NCBI RefSeq assembly: GCF_001905125.1
Contig: NZ_LWLE01000019.1
Coordinates: forward strand, 1-64,000
Direction of reading: 5' to 3'
Origin: Streptomyces sp. TSRI0281
GTDB lineage: Bacteria > Actinomycetota > Actinomycetes > Streptomycetales > Streptomycetaceae
DNA length: 64,000 nt
Below are positions 23,426 through 32,387 of this stretch, piece by piece; positions within the stretch are counted from its first letter, which is position 1; every line of letters starts with the position of its first letter. Both the position numbers and the translations under genes were made by a program. The notes below the pieces were generated by a model. The model saw nothing but the letters and a program-made list of their open reading frames with translations, did no database searches and had not been told where the DNA came from.

Positions 23426-26113
23426 GTGAAGACGACTTGGCGCGCGGGGAGCGTTGCCTTGATCACGGCCGGGGCGGTTCTGCTGTCCACGCCGTACCTG
23501 GCCGTTGCGGACGGCCGCGGCGAGAGCGCGGAGTCCGAGGAGGAGAAGGCGGTCACCGAGCTGCTGGACACTGCTGCGGAACTCGTGAAGAACCCGATCC
23601 GCGAGGCAGAAACCGCCGAGGCGGCTTTGACCGCCGCGAAGATGCAGGACCGCCGAGTCGAGGTCCTGCAGATGCGTACGGAGACCGACACGGTCTACGC
23701 CAACGCGGATGGCACCCTGACCCGAACCTCCGCAGCCGGACCGGTCCGCATGGTCAAGGACGGCCGCTGGGTGGACGTCGATCTCGACTTCAAGCGCACC
23801 GCCGACGGGGACGTCGTGGCCGCCGCACACCCGGAGGGTCTGCGGCTGGCCGGTGCCGGGGGCACCAAGGCACGCTCCTTGAAGGCCGCCGCGGCGGCCC
23901 CGCAGGACACCGCCCGCGACCTGGTCGTGCTCGGAAAGGGCGACCAGAAGATCGCCATGCAGTGGAAGGGCGGCTTGCCCGCCCCGCAGCTGTCCGACAA
24001 CACGGCCACCTACCCCGAGGCCGTGCCCGGGGGCGACCTTGTCGTCGAAGCCACGCGCACCGGCTTCGAGCAGTACCTCAAGCTGCGCAAGGCCCCGCAG
24101 GACGGCGCTCCCTTGGTACTGCCGCTCGTCCTCCCGGAGGGCATGCAGGCCAAGGCCGCGGCCGACGGGGGCATCGACTTCCGCGACGCGTCCGGCGAGA
24201 CCGTCGCGACCATGCCCGCGCCCACCATGTGGGACAGCCAGGTCGACCCGCGCTCGCTGGAACACACCAACCGCAAGAAGGTCGCCATGGAGGTGACCCA
24301 GTCCGGCAACACCGCGGAGCTGAGTCTGCGGCCCGACACCGCGTGGCTGCGTGACGAGCACACCCGGTACCCGGTCGTCATCGACCCCTCGACCGATGCC
24401 CTTGACGTCCTGTTCGACACCTTCGTCCAGGGCGGCGACACCACTGACCAGTCGGTGAACACCGATCTGAAGGTCGGGTGGCCCGGTGACTACGAGGGAA
24501 GCACCAAGCGCGTCGCACGCTCCTTCCTCACCTTCCGCACCTCCAACTTCGCCGACGCGCTTGTGTCGAAGGCCTCACTGAAGATGTGGAACTACCACTC
24601 CTGGTCGTGCGAGAAGCGCGACTGGGAGGTGTGGGCCGCGGGCACCGCGGACAAGAACACCCGCTGGACCAAGCAGCCCTCGCGCCTTGAGAAAATCGCC
24701 ACGTCCTCGGACACCAAGTCCGCGGCGTGCAAGACCGAGGGCTGGGCCACGGCCGACATCACCAGGCTCGCCCAGACCTGGTCCTCGGCCAAGGCCGAGA
24801 CCGGCAGCATCGCGCTGAACGCCGCCAATGAGTCCGACACGTACGGCTGGAAGCGCTTCTACTCCGCCGATGCCGCCGACCAGACCAAGGTCCCCACCTT
24901 GGAGGTGACCTACAACTACCGGCCCCGCAACGGTGCCAACCTACAGGCCGGTGCGCCCTTCATCTCCAACGGCGGCATCTTCAAGGTCAACACCACCACC
25001 CCGATCCTGCGGTTCTCCACCGAGGACACCAACGGCGACGACGAGATCATCGGCACGTACGAGATCACCGACATCGCCACCGGCAAGGTCGTGGCCACCG
25101 TCAACGCACCTGCGGCGGCATCGAACGCCACCTCACAGCTCAAGGTGCCCGCGGGCAAACTCACCTCCGGCAAGACCTACAGCTTCCGCACCACCACCTT
25201 CGACGGCGAGCACTACGCCAACGGCTGGTCCGACCCCGTGCGCTTCACCGTCGACACCTCCTGGAAGCCGACCGCCGCCGAGAACACGCTGGGCCTGGCC
25301 AACACCTACTCCGACGCGGCCGACATCACCGCGGCCACCTCCTCCGACTCCACCTACGCCTCCATCGCCGTGACCGAGGACAACGTCGTCTCCGTCCCCT
25401 GGGACGGCAAGAACAAGTCCATCGACATCAAGAACGGCATCATGCCCAACCAGCTCTCCATCCCGGAGGCCGGTTCCCAGGGCACCCAGGTCGGCGGCAA
25501 CGTCGTCTATACCTCCACCGGCCCCGTCGACACCGTGGTGCAGCCCACTGCGGACGGTGGCTCGCGCACGCTGAACATCCTCAAGAACAGCACGGCGCCC
25601 AAGGTCTACGAGACCAACTTCCAGATTCCGGCCGGCATGTACGCCGTCACGCACGACGACGGCTCCGTCTCCCTGTACTCCACAGGCGACGACAACGCCG
25701 ACAAGGCCCCCGCGAAGGAGGCCGCCGCCTTCTTCGACGCCCCCTGGGCCAAGGACGCCCAAGGCATGGACGTGCCCACCAGCTACAAGGTCGTCGGCAA
25801 CAAGATCGTCCAGAGCGTGGAGTTCTCCTCCGCCAGCGCCTTCCCCATCGTGATCGACCCCGGATTCTGGTCGACCACCTGGAAGATCACCAAGTGCGCA
25901 GCGGCCATCGCCGGCGTCGTCTTCAGCCTGACCCCGATGGGCTCCTCGACGCGCATCTGGACGGCCGTCCGGCTGGTGAAGCGGATCGGCGTCAAGAAGA
26001 CGGCGAACCTCATCCGCACCTACGCCAAGCACCGCAAGATGACCTCTGCCCACCGCAAGGCCGTCACAGCGCTTCTCGGCATCACCGCGATCAAGAACGC
26101 CTGCAAGTTCTAG
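23426..26113 (+). CDS. Large secreted DNRLRE-type repeat protein
   Basis: The 895-residue protein has a signal peptide (KTTWRAGSVALITAGAVLLSTPYLAVADG). The N-terminal half matches the pre-Rhs/YD region of Streptomyces wall-associated proteins: RTSAAGPVRMVKDGRWVDVD, then YPVVIDPS. A DNRLRE-like domain follows (about 330-490), with RSFLTFRTSNFADALVSKASLKMW, then TADITRLAQTWSS and YSADAADQTKVPTLEVTY. A fibronectin-like segment is next. A second YD-N-like region ends FPIVIDPGF, and a short basic C-terminal tail (TAVRLVKRIGVKKTANLIR, HRKMTSAHRKAV) contains a hydrophobic helix. No YD repeats are present, so this is not a full Rhs toxin. The tail, paired with the downstream membrane gene, could be a small effector module. 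Confidence 0.75.
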   Translation: MKTTWRAGSVALITAGAVLLSTPYLAVADGRGESAESEEEKAVTELLDTAAELVKNPIREAETAEAALTAAKMQDRRVEVLQMRTETDTVYANADGTLTRTSAAGPVRMVKDGRWVDVDLDFKRTADGDVVAAAHPEGLRLAGAGGTKARSLKAAAAAPQDTARDLVVLGKGDQKIAMQWKGGLPAPQLSDNTATYPEAVPGGDLVVEATRTGFEQYLKLRKAPQDGAPLVLPLVLPEGMQAKAAADGGIDFRDASGETVATMPAPTMWDSQVDPRSLEHTNRKKVAMEVTQSGNTAELSLRPDTAWLRDEHTRYPVVIDPSTDALDVLFDTFVQGGDTTDQSVNTDLKVGWPGDYEGSTKRVARSFLTFRTSNFADALVSKASLKMWNYHSWSCEKRDWEVWAAGTADKNTRWTKQPSRLEKIATSSDTKSAACKTEGWATADITRLAQTWSSAKAETGSIALNAANESDTYGWKRFYSADAADQTKVPTLEVTYNYRPRNGANLQAGAPFISNGGIFKVNTTTPILRFSTEDTNGDDEIIGTYEITDIATGKVVATVNAPAAASNATSQLKVPAGKLTSGKTYSFRTTTFDGEHYANGWSDPVRFTVDTSWKPTAAENTLGLANTYSDAADITAATSSDSTYASIAVTEDNVVSVPWDGKNKSIDIKNGIMPNQLSIPEAGSQGTQVGGNVVYTSTGPVDTVVQPTADGGSRTLNILKNSTAPKVYETNFQIPAGMYAVTHDDGSVSLYSTGDDNADKAPAKEAAAFFDAPWAKDAQGMDVPTSYKVVGNKIVQSVEFSSASAFPIVIDPGFWSTTWKITKCAAAIAGVVFSLTPMGSSTRIWTAVRLVKRIGVKKTANLIRTYAKHRKMTSAHRKAVTALLGITAIKNACKF

Positions 26114-26125
26114 GAGTCGTGCACC

Positions 26126-26455
26126 ATGTTCGCTCTCACAGCGCTGCTGGCGCAGCTCACGGTGATCTTCATCCACCGGGCGAAGAACAAACCCCGCTCC
26201 CGGCCCGACTCGTACGCGCTCTGCACCGGCCTGTGCCTGCTCGGCATCGCGATCGGCTGGCTGGCCATCGGCCGCCCGGAGATCACCTGGAACGACGGCC
26301 CTCTCGTCCTCATCAGCGGCCTGCTGATCACCGTCGAAGCGGCCGACGCGACAGTGAAGCTGGGCGCGCCCCGGTGGGCGGACAAGGCGGTGTGCCTCCT
26401 GTGCGGGGCCGCGGCCGCGACGTGGATGGCGCCCGGCTGGATCCCTTGGGCGTAG
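26126..26455 (+). CDS. Small membrane protein, partner of the DNRLRE protein
   Basis: The 109-residue protein begins 12 bases after the preceding gene and has three to four predicted membrane helices: MFALTALLAQLTVIFI, ALCTGLCLLGIAIGWLAIG, GPLVLISGLLITVEAA and VCLLCGAAAATWMAPG. The operon arrangement and shared terminator suggest joint function; possible roles are immunity to, or anchoring of, the large secreted protein. The family is not recognised. Confidence 0.6.
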   Translation: MFALTALLAQLTVIFIHRAKNKPRSRPDSYALCTGLCLLGIAIGWLAIGRPEITWNDGPLVLISGLLITVEAADATVKLGAPRWADKAVCLLCGAAAATWMAPGWIPWA

Positions 26456-26530
26456 CCACGGCGGGGGGCCGGCGCCACCGCCGTCCCCGCATGTACAGCT
26501 CGCGGGCGAGCCTCCAGGAGGGCACCGCGT

Positions 26531-26578
26531 GAAGAGGGGCCCGTGATGTCGGACAACTGACACCACGGGCCCCTCTTC
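26531..26578 (+). terminator. Strong intrinsic-type terminator
   Basis: A perfect 15-bp inverted repeat (GAAGAGGGGCCCGTG at 26531-26545, CACGGGCCCCTCTTC at 26564-26578) encloses an 18-base loop that itself can pair (TGTC/GACA). It follows the DNRLRE operon by 75 bases and is the clearest terminator in the window. Confidence 0.85.
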
Positions 26579-26581
26579 GCG

Positions 26582-26755
26582 TCAGCCGGCATGTCCGGGC
26601 CGCGCGCACAAGCGACGGTCGGGCAGGGGCCGGAGCGGCACCGGGTGGTTGGGGTCGTTCGAGGTGGCGACGGTGGGCTGTCTCAGCGGGCGGAAGCGGG
26701 CCCCGACCACGTTGGCCCAGGACGCGAACGTCGGGGTGAGGCACAGCTCGCCCCG
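26582..26755 (-). pseudogene. C-terminal remnant of an IS630-type transposase
   Basis: The minus-strand reading GELCLTPTFASWANVVGARF, then RPLRQPTVATSNDPNHPV, resembles the ELxFTPTYxSWANPIEAxFGPLRxFT...SNHPNH end of IS630-family transposases in Streptomyces. It is truncated on both sides and lacks its terminal repeats. It abuts the terminator of the DNRLRE operon. Confidence 0.55.
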
Positions 26756-27026
26756 CCCTCGCAGGGCCTCACCTCGGGAAACCGCGATGCGGCCCCGAGT
26801 AGCTCTGCATAGTGCTCCGACTCCGTGGCATCCGGCCACACCACCCACGCAAGAACCCATTTGGCGGACCACGGCGACCGCTGCTATTTTTCCGGAGGCC
26901 GTGCGAGAGAACGAGGAGGTGGTACCCGTGAACGCAGTATCGACATGGGTGCTCCCCTCCGGGGTCACGGTCGGGCGATAGGTCGTCCGGGAGCGCCGTT
27001 CAAGAGCACTCCCGAAAGGCACGACC

Positions 27027-27749
27027 ATGCAATTCACTTCTGAACAGCGCCTCCCCGACGGCGTCCTCGCACGCGAATTCACCCTCGGCGAGATCCCCGG
27101 CACCCTGTGGACGCCCGGATCCGCACCGGCCCCGCTGATCCTGATCGGCCACCCCGGCGGCTTTCACAAGGGGCTTCCCCGGCTGGTGGCCCGGGCCCGG
27201 CACTACGCGGCGCAGTACGGCTTCGCGGTGGCGGCCATCGACGCCCCCGGGTGCGGTGACCGGCCCCGTTCCGCCGTCGCTGAGCAGTCACGCGCCGACC
27301 TCCGCCGGGCATCACAGGCCGGCGAGCCGCTCGACGAGATCCTCGACGCCATGATCGTCCCGCTGGTCGAACAGGCGGTCCCGGAATGGCGGACCACCCT
27401 GGACGCCCTCCTTTCGCTGCCCGAGATCGGCGGAGCGGTCGGGTACGAGGGGATGAACGCCATCGGCATCCGGCTGGCGGTGGTCGAACCACACATCGCG
27501 GCCACCGTTCTCTTCGCCGGGAGTTTCGTACCGGGCCTCCTGCGCGAGGAGGCCCGGCAGATCACCATCCCGCTGCAGTTCCTGCTGCAGTGGGACGACG
27601 AAGGGAACGACCGGCAGGCGGCCCTGGACCTGTTCGACGCCTTCGGCACCAAGGAAAAGACGCTGCACGCCAATCTGGGCGGGCACACCGGTACCCCGTG
27701 GTTCGAGGTGGACGACGCGGCCCGGTTCTTCGCCCGGCATCTGAAGTGA
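27027..27749 (+). CDS. Alpha/beta-hydrolase family protein lacking the nucleophile
   Basis: The 240-residue protein follows the dienelactone-hydrolase-like pattern: LILIGHPGGFHKG (oxyanion region), VAAIDAPGCGDRP, LLQWDDEGNDRQAALDLF (Asp of the triad) and GGHTGTPWFEV (His). At the nucleophile elbow, where GxSxG is expected, it reads GYEGMNAIGIRLAV, with Asn replacing Ser. It may therefore be a non-catalytic or altered enzyme. Start ATG 27027 has a CGAAAGG site. A 17-codon ORF beginning GTG 26928 behind GAGGAGG lies in the leader; it could be a leader peptide, with low confidence. Confidence 0.7.
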   Translation: MQFTSEQRLPDGVLAREFTLGEIPGTLWTPGSAPAPLILIGHPGGFHKGLPRLVARARHYAAQYGFAVAAIDAPGCGDRPRSAVAEQSRADLRRASQAGEPLDEILDAMIVPLVEQAVPEWRTTLDALLSLPEIGGAVGYEGMNAIGIRLAVVEPHIAATVLFAGSFVPGLLREEARQITIPLQFLLQWDDEGNDRQAALDLFDAFGTKEKTLHANLGGHTGTPWFEVDDAARFFARHLK

Positions 27750-28217
27750 GGCCGGACTGTCAGGCCGGCAGCAGGCGGTAAGTGGTAGGCGGTGTCGGCC
27801 AGGATGCTGCTCTCGTCGGGGAGAGGACCCGGCCTTCGCCGCTCGCTGCAACGTGGGCCCCTGCCAACTCGGCAGGGACCCGCGAAAAGTGATCCGTCCC
27901 CCAGTGCGGTGCGGCTGACAGTACGGCCCGTGGAAGTAGTGCTCCGGCTGGAGGAGTTGCTGTTCCCGACATCGACTCACCGACCGCACCCGCACCCGCA
28001 CCCGCACTGAGCACATGGCCGTCTTCGCCGGGTTCCCACCCTGCCCTCACATACCGGCTTCGTCGAAGGGCGTGGCAACCGGTTCAAGCTGCTCAACGTC
28101 AGATGTTCGGCCGCGCCGGATTCAAGCTCCTCCGGAAGCACGTGCTGCTCTCTCCGTGAACAAGGTGCCGACGCTCAAGACAGAGGTCACCTGAAGCGGC
28201 CAGAAGGCGAGAAGCTG
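27750..28217. other. Gene-poor stretch
   Basis: About 470 bases in which short ORFs on both strands lack domains and stable codon bias. A short CCGCACCCGCACCCGCACCC run lies near 27985. Nothing else is supported. Confidence 0.35.
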
Positions 28218-28466
28218 GTGCCATGCACACAGGAGAGCAGGATTCTGGCCGACTCCTACGGGCTCGATACCCCCGAGCGCGGCAACCTCGTCGACGCCAT
28301 CCTCGACCGCCAGAACCGCAACGCCCTCTGGTGGCACCACCGTCTCACCGCTCCCGACCGCCGCGTGGCTGACAGCGAGCAGATCCTCGCCCGGATCGCC
28401 TGGTCCCGGCGTGAACACGAACACACAGCCGCCAACCGCGCTGTCTTCGCGAACGCTCTACGCTGA
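28218..28466 (+). pseudogene. C-terminal fragment of a phosphotransferase-like gene
   Basis: The 82-codon frame reads ESRILADSYGLDTPERGNLV, then DAILDRQNRNALWWHHRLT and ILARIAWSRREHEHTAANRA. This resembles the C-terminal helices of aminoglycoside-phosphotransferase-like proteins (FCDAYGL..R..LLDAI...Q). The catalytic HGD and IDxE regions are absent upstream, so it is a truncated remnant. Assignment is tentative. Confidence 0.35.
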
Positions 28467-28740
28467 CCGGGATCGACGGGATCGAAACGGGGCTGCAGAA
28501 CTCGCCTACGAACTCGCCGCCATGGCGGGGCGGTCGGCTCCGGGCCCCGGGCTCGCAGGGGGACCGCGCGGGCGCAGGACGCGGACAGGGCGTCGCAGAG
28601 CCCGCCGTGCCCACGACGGTGTTCACCCACCAGCGACAGCTCTACCTGCGGCCGGATCGAACCATCGGACCATCGGCGCACAACACCGCGTCCGCGAGTT
28701 CGAACAACGCGTCCGCACGCCTGGTCAGACAGGAGTAGAA

Positions 28741-29385
28741 GTGAACCCGGAAGCCGGACAGTTACGCGTGATCAAGTACGACGAACCGTTCGGACTCCGA
28801 GGTGGAAGATCGAGCCGGGCGACGTCAGTGGTGGCCCATGGCAGGCTGGGCGCCATGACTGACTCAATGGCACGCCCGGGACAACCGGTAACCGTCCTGC
28901 GGGACGGCAGACTTCGGGCCGCGGGCCTCAGGTGGGGGGACGTCGTCGCCTATGACTGGGGCTTCGAACAACAAGGACAGCACTACATACAACGCAGCTT
29001 CGTGTTGCTCGACGACGGGATCCAGATCAATCAGCCGGTCCTCTTTCCTCCTGAGCAGCAGGGCTGGTGGTACTGCGATCTGGTTGCTGTTGTCCAGGAC
29101 GGTGGGCTGCTGCGGGTTGACGACCTGTGGATCGACGTCATCGTCGGGCCGCCCGACCACCCCTACCGTCTCCTCGACCTTGACGAATACGCTACGGCCA
29201 TGGCCGACGGCCAACTGAGCCCCGCTGAGGCCGCGGACGGCCTGATCCGCACCCAACGCTTCCTGGACCGACGGTTGAACCGCCGACACGAAGGAGAACG
29301 CGGCTGGCCGGACTTCCCACCCGCCGAGGTCAAGGGCATGCTGTCCATCGACCTTCCTCTCGACTGGACGCTGATGGAGAGCTAA
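28741..29385 (+). CDS. DUF402 domain protein
   Basis: The 214-residue protein has the DUF402 core in its C-terminal two thirds: QRSFVLLDDGIQINQPVLFP, GWWYCDLVAVVQDGGLLRVDDLWIDVIVGPPDHPYRLLDLDEYATAM, then SPAEAADGLIRTQRFLDRRL. The family includes FomD-like nucleotide-phosphate hydrolases, where Asp residues in the D-LWIDV..P...Y..LDLDE stretch bind metals; these acidic positions are present. GTG 28741 has an AGGAG site; ATG 28855 is a later alternative. It lies alone in a region of gene debris. Confidence 0.7.
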   Translation: MNPEAGQLRVIKYDEPFGLRGGRSSRATSVVAHGRLGAMTDSMARPGQPVTVLRDGRLRAAGLRWGDVVAYDWGFEQQGQHYIQRSFVLLDDGIQINQPVLFPPEQQGWWYCDLVAVVQDGGLLRVDDLWIDVIVGPPDHPYRLLDLDEYATAMADGQLSPAEAADGLIRTQRFLDRRLNRRHEGERGWPDFPPAEVKGMLSIDLPLDWTLMES

Positions 29386-29474
29386 GAGGTCGCACAGGTG
29401 GGGCTCGGTCCGGCAGCAGAGAGCGGCCATGCGTCACCATGTGTCTCGGCTGTCGGCCATCGGCGTACTAGGGC

Positions 29475-30008
29475 GTGGCCTACGCTGAGCCAGTGTCGGA
29501 CAACGGCGAATCGCCGAGAGTCCCGGGCATTGACGAGCCGGGCATTGGCGTGGACCTGCCCGCCACGCTGCACATCGCCGGGCTTGCGTTGAGACGGACG
29601 GAGGGCCCTCCATCCCTGGCCTGCTGGGCCGGCTACTTCCCGGGGTCGGCAGGCGGCAACCCTGCGGGGATCAGTCTGGTGATCGAGCCGGCCGCGCCAC
29701 CTGAAGAGGCCACCCTCCAACTCGCTCACGAGGTTGCGAGCCATTTCGACGTCCTCGTCGCCCAGGCCCTGCGGTACTGTCGGGCCCGACTCCGGGAGTC
29801 GCACTTTGAACTCACACCCGAGGAACTGAGCTGGCTGGACCTTCCAGAGTTGCCATTGGCAGTTCCCGAAGCAGTGGTGTGGGCCGACCAGACCTGGGCA
29901 ATCCGCTTCACGGAGAGCAGGCTCCGGCTGGCGGACCCATACGGAATCCTCGTGACCTTCAACGGAACGCAGCCTGTCGACGTCCAGGGCGTCGAGGACG
30001 AACAATGA
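29475..30008 (+). CDS. Hypothetical soluble protein, possibly immunity-like
   Basis: The 177-residue acidic protein contains ATLQLAHEVASHFDVLVAQALRYCRARLRESHFELTPEELSWLD and VVWADQTWAIRFTESRLRLADPYGILVTFNG, a mixed alpha/beta pattern seen in several orphan immunity families. GTG 29475 or GTG 29493 (MSDNGESPRV) may be the start. Codon bias is coding-like throughout. The family is not recognised. Confidence 0.5.
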   Translation: MAYAEPVSDNGESPRVPGIDEPGIGVDLPATLHIAGLALRRTEGPPSLACWAGYFPGSAGGNPAGISLVIEPAAPPEEATLQLAHEVASHFDVLVAQALRYCRARLRESHFELTPEELSWLDLPELPLAVPEAVVWADQTWAIRFTESRLRLADPYGILVTFNGTQPVDVQGVEDEQ

Positions 30009-30334
30009 ACCGCTCGTCCTGCCGCGTCCTGCGGCGAGGACGTGTTCGCGCGGACTGACCGGCCGGGTGCGGTAACAGGGCAGCAGTCGTGGGCACGAGC
30101 CCTCCATAGGGCGGCTTGTAGGGTTCAACTGTTCCGGCATGAGCGGTCATCTCACCATGTACCGGCGGGCTGCCGCCTCCGCCGGTAATGCTTACCCTCG
30201 GGAATCCGGCAGCAGGCCCAACGGCGGCTGCCTGAGCCTCATCCGACTCCGGGGCAGGAAGAGACGCCAGGGATGCCCCTGGCATGACCGGCAACGGCGA
30301 CTTCAGCATGTGTCCGGCCCCGGTCTGGACCGGG

Positions 30335-30757
30335 TCACCAGCACGACCGCGGGTCTTGTACGTGCTCTGGCGAGTGCCGGTCCTCTCCCCTGCCCAGGCC
30401 GGTCCGGACCAGGAAGCCGGGGTCCGCGTCCCACGGCGGGGCAGCGATGTGCACCCGCTGGGTACCGGGGATGCCCACCTCGACGAGGACCCCGCCGCGG
30501 AACATCCACAGACCGAACAGGTCGTCATCCTCGTCGTGCAGCATGACCTGCACGCAGGCGGGCTCGTTCCACGGCAGGGACTCCAGGTCCTTGAGCACGC
30601 CGCGGCGCCGGTTCCACCGCTCGAACTCGATGTACCAGCCCCATGCCCACATGTCACACCGTGCCGGGTACCGAGGGCAATCGCTTTGGGACCCGGAGCC
30701 GTCGGGGCTCCTTCCGTACGCGGAGTTCCGCTGCCCAGGACTTGTCCGGTCGGCCAT
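30335..30757 (-). CDS. Hypothetical protein or fragment
   Basis: The 140-codon frame includes WGWYIEFERWNRRRGVLKDL, then ESLPWNEPACVQVMLHDEDD and DLFGLWMFRGGVLVEVGIPG, which looks like genuine coding sequence. The first ~30 residues are low quality and overlap transposase debris, so the true 5' end may have been replaced by the insertion at about 30755. The family is not recognised. Confidence 0.4.
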   Translation of the reverse strand: MADRTSPGQRNSAYGRSPDGSGSQSDCPRYPARCDMWAWGWYIEFERWNRRRGVLKDLESLPWNEPACVQVMLHDEDDDLFGLWMFRGGVLVEVGIPGTQRVHIAAPPWDADPGFLVRTGLGRGEDRHSPEHVQDPRSCW

Positions 30758-31200
30758 GTTCGGAGCCAGCTGGTGAGGGCTGCGGCGGTAGCGGTGCCGA
30801 GGTAGGCATAACGGCGTTTGTCGTAGTGGGTGGTAACGGCTCGGTGCTGGTTGCCGGTTGACGGCCCGTTCGACGGTGCTGCGTTTCTTGTACCGGTCCT
30901 CGTCGAAGGCGGGTGGTCGTTTGCCGCGTGAGCCTTTGCGCAGACGGACGGCCTGGCTGTCGGTCTTCTCCGGGATCGTGTGCCGGACGCCCCGGCGCCG
31001 CAGGGGTCGTTGCTGTAGGCCTTGGCCGCGACACTGTCCGGCGTCTTGCGTGGCCTACCCGGGCCGGACTTCCGGACGCGGGTCTTCTCCAGAACAGGCT
31101 TGAACTGGGTGCAGTCCGCACGTCGGCCTGGGGTGACGATCAAAGAGAGCGAGCGTCAGCGGCCGTCCGCGCTCAGGTGAAGCTTGGTGGCGAACCCGCC
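30754..31200 (-). pseudogene. Frameshifted IS5-family transposase (3' half)
   Basis: On the minus strand, GGFATKLHLSADGR, RRADCTQFKPVLEKTRVRKS, SVAAKAYSN and later AVTTHYDKRRYAYLGTATAA are successive pieces of an IS5-type DDE transposase, but they fall in different frames. At least two frameshifts are needed to join them. The N-terminal DNA-binding part is missing. It is a decayed insertion next to a second, oppositely oriented fragment. Confidence 0.65.
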
Positions 31201-31338
31201 GCGCGAGCGGCCCAGGCCCCCACCTCCCACACCGCCTCCACCAGCGGGCGTGCAGTCCCTGCCACGCGGTTTCGTCCTGGCATTCTGGGACTTTGCCCCC
31301 TTTGAGAGGCGGGTGCCGACAGCCCGCAGTTTTCTGCC

Positions 31339-31510
31339 GTGTTGGCCGGGGTGCGGGTGCGCGGGCCGGTCGGACGTTCGCGCAGCCGACCTGGCACCGT
31401 GGTCGGCGACACGATGTACTCCTCTCGCGCCAACCGCGCCCACCTGCGGAGACGGAAGATCAAGGCTGTGATCCCGGAGAAGGCGGACCAGGCGGCCAAC
31501 CGGAAGGCGC
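31339..31510 (+). pseudogene. Second IS5-family transposase fragment, opposite strand
   Basis: Plus-strand reading VRVRGPVGRSRSRPGTVVGD, then YSSRANRAHLRRRKIKAVIP and EKADQAANR, matches the central region of the same transposase type that is more complete at 43.7-44.8 kb (YSSRGNRAYLRKRQIKAVIPEKKDQAANR). Only about 57 codons remain. Confidence 0.65.
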
Positions 31511-31523
31511 CGACGTCTCCCGC

Positions 31524-32120
31524 TCAGCGAGGACCGCGCTTCTCGCGTTCGGCTTCGATCAGCTCCTCCATGAGTTCCTCCGGATCCACCGTGTACTCGG
31601 TGTCATCGAGGCCGTCGTAGTCCTGAGTGCTTAGCGGCAGGCCGAGCTCGGCGAGTTCGACGGCCAGTTGTGTGAACGCGATTCGCTCATCGGGCTCGTC
31701 CTGGTAGCTTGCCTGCTCGGCGGCGGACCCCTCGGTCAGGGTGAGGCCGACCAGGCTCCAGAAGGTGAACTCGGTGTCCAGCTCTATGAGGTGCCAGGCA
31801 CGGTCCGTGGGTTCGTCGGGGTGCAGCCAGTAGCCGATCCACCCCTTTCCGCCCTTCGCCACGAGCTTGACGTACTTGGCCATCTCCGCGGTTCCGGCGT
31901 TGACGGCCTGCATCTCCGGGTCCGCGAGTTCCTTTTCGCTCAGATAGCTGGTGTCCAGGAGCGGGTGGACTTCTCCCGTCTCGAAGAAGTCGAGGTTGAG
32001 AAGATGGGTGAAGTCGGTGCGGCCTTCCCACTGCGCCACCAGCAGCACGCGCAGATCGTCGGGTATGGGACGGCCGTCCAGCCGCTCGCGGGAGAACTCG
32101 GCGAGCCGTTCGTCGTACAT
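31524..32120 (-). CDS. Hypothetical acidic protein, possibly immunity-like
   Basis: The 198-residue protein starts MYDERLAEFSRERLDGRPIP at 32120 behind a GAGAGG site. It contains DFTHLLNLDFFETGEVHPLL, AKGGKGWIGYWLHPDEP and RAWHLIELDTEFTFWSLVGLTL. The WLHPDE...LDTEG-like arrangement resembles SMI1/SUKH-type proteins. The frame is open further upstream but without coding character. The C-terminus is strongly acidic then basic (EELMEELIEAEREKRGPR). Function is unknown. Confidence 0.55.
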   Translation of the reverse strand: MYDERLAEFSRERLDGRPIPDDLRVLLVAQWEGRTDFTHLLNLDFFETGEVHPLLDTSYLSEKELADPEMQAVNAGTAEMAKYVKLVAKGGKGWIGYWLHPDEPTDRAWHLIELDTEFTFWSLVGLTLTEGSAAEQASYQDEPDERIAFTQLAVELAELGLPLSTQDYDGLDDTEYTVDPEELMEELIEAEREKRGPR

Positions 32121-32387
32121 ACGCCCTCTCCAGAGGTCGAAGCAAGATCCTCGCGCCAACGTAGCAGCGGGGTCTGACAAGAGGTCGGGTGCTCCGGCGA
32201 CTGCCGACCACCCCGTGATCCGGACTCGGAGCGGGTCCTGGCAGACGCCGCCCAGCAGCAGTGGGGGTAAGGGGAGTGAATTTCGGCGTTCCGTGGGGGA
32301 CCGGCGGGCCCGCCGGTCCGCCACGGATATGTGGGTGTGGAACGCTTCAACCGATGGTGTCCGTGCTGGACGGTCGCGTCGGCCGGG
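32121..32387. other. Short spacer without a supported gene
   Basis: The interval between two minus-strand genes contains only out-of-frame ORFs. The promoter of the 31524-32120 gene is expected here. Confidence 0.3.

Noticed and set aside
25133..26566. 477-codon Gly/Val/Asp-rich minus-strand ORF resembling repeat proteins
   Set aside because: It is the antisense of the Thr/Ser-rich C-terminal half of the DNRLRE protein; the apparent repeats arise from codon bias.
26928..26981. 17-codon leader peptide (GTG start behind GAGGAGG) before the alpha/beta-hydrolase gene
   Set aside because: The ribosome binding site is good, but there is no run of regulatory codons and no terminator/antiterminator pair was seen, so it is only mentioned in the hydrolase entry.
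27985..28010. CCGCAC-type hexamer run as a possible CRISPR or iteron
   Set aside because: Only four short perfect units without spacers; simple low-complexity sequence.
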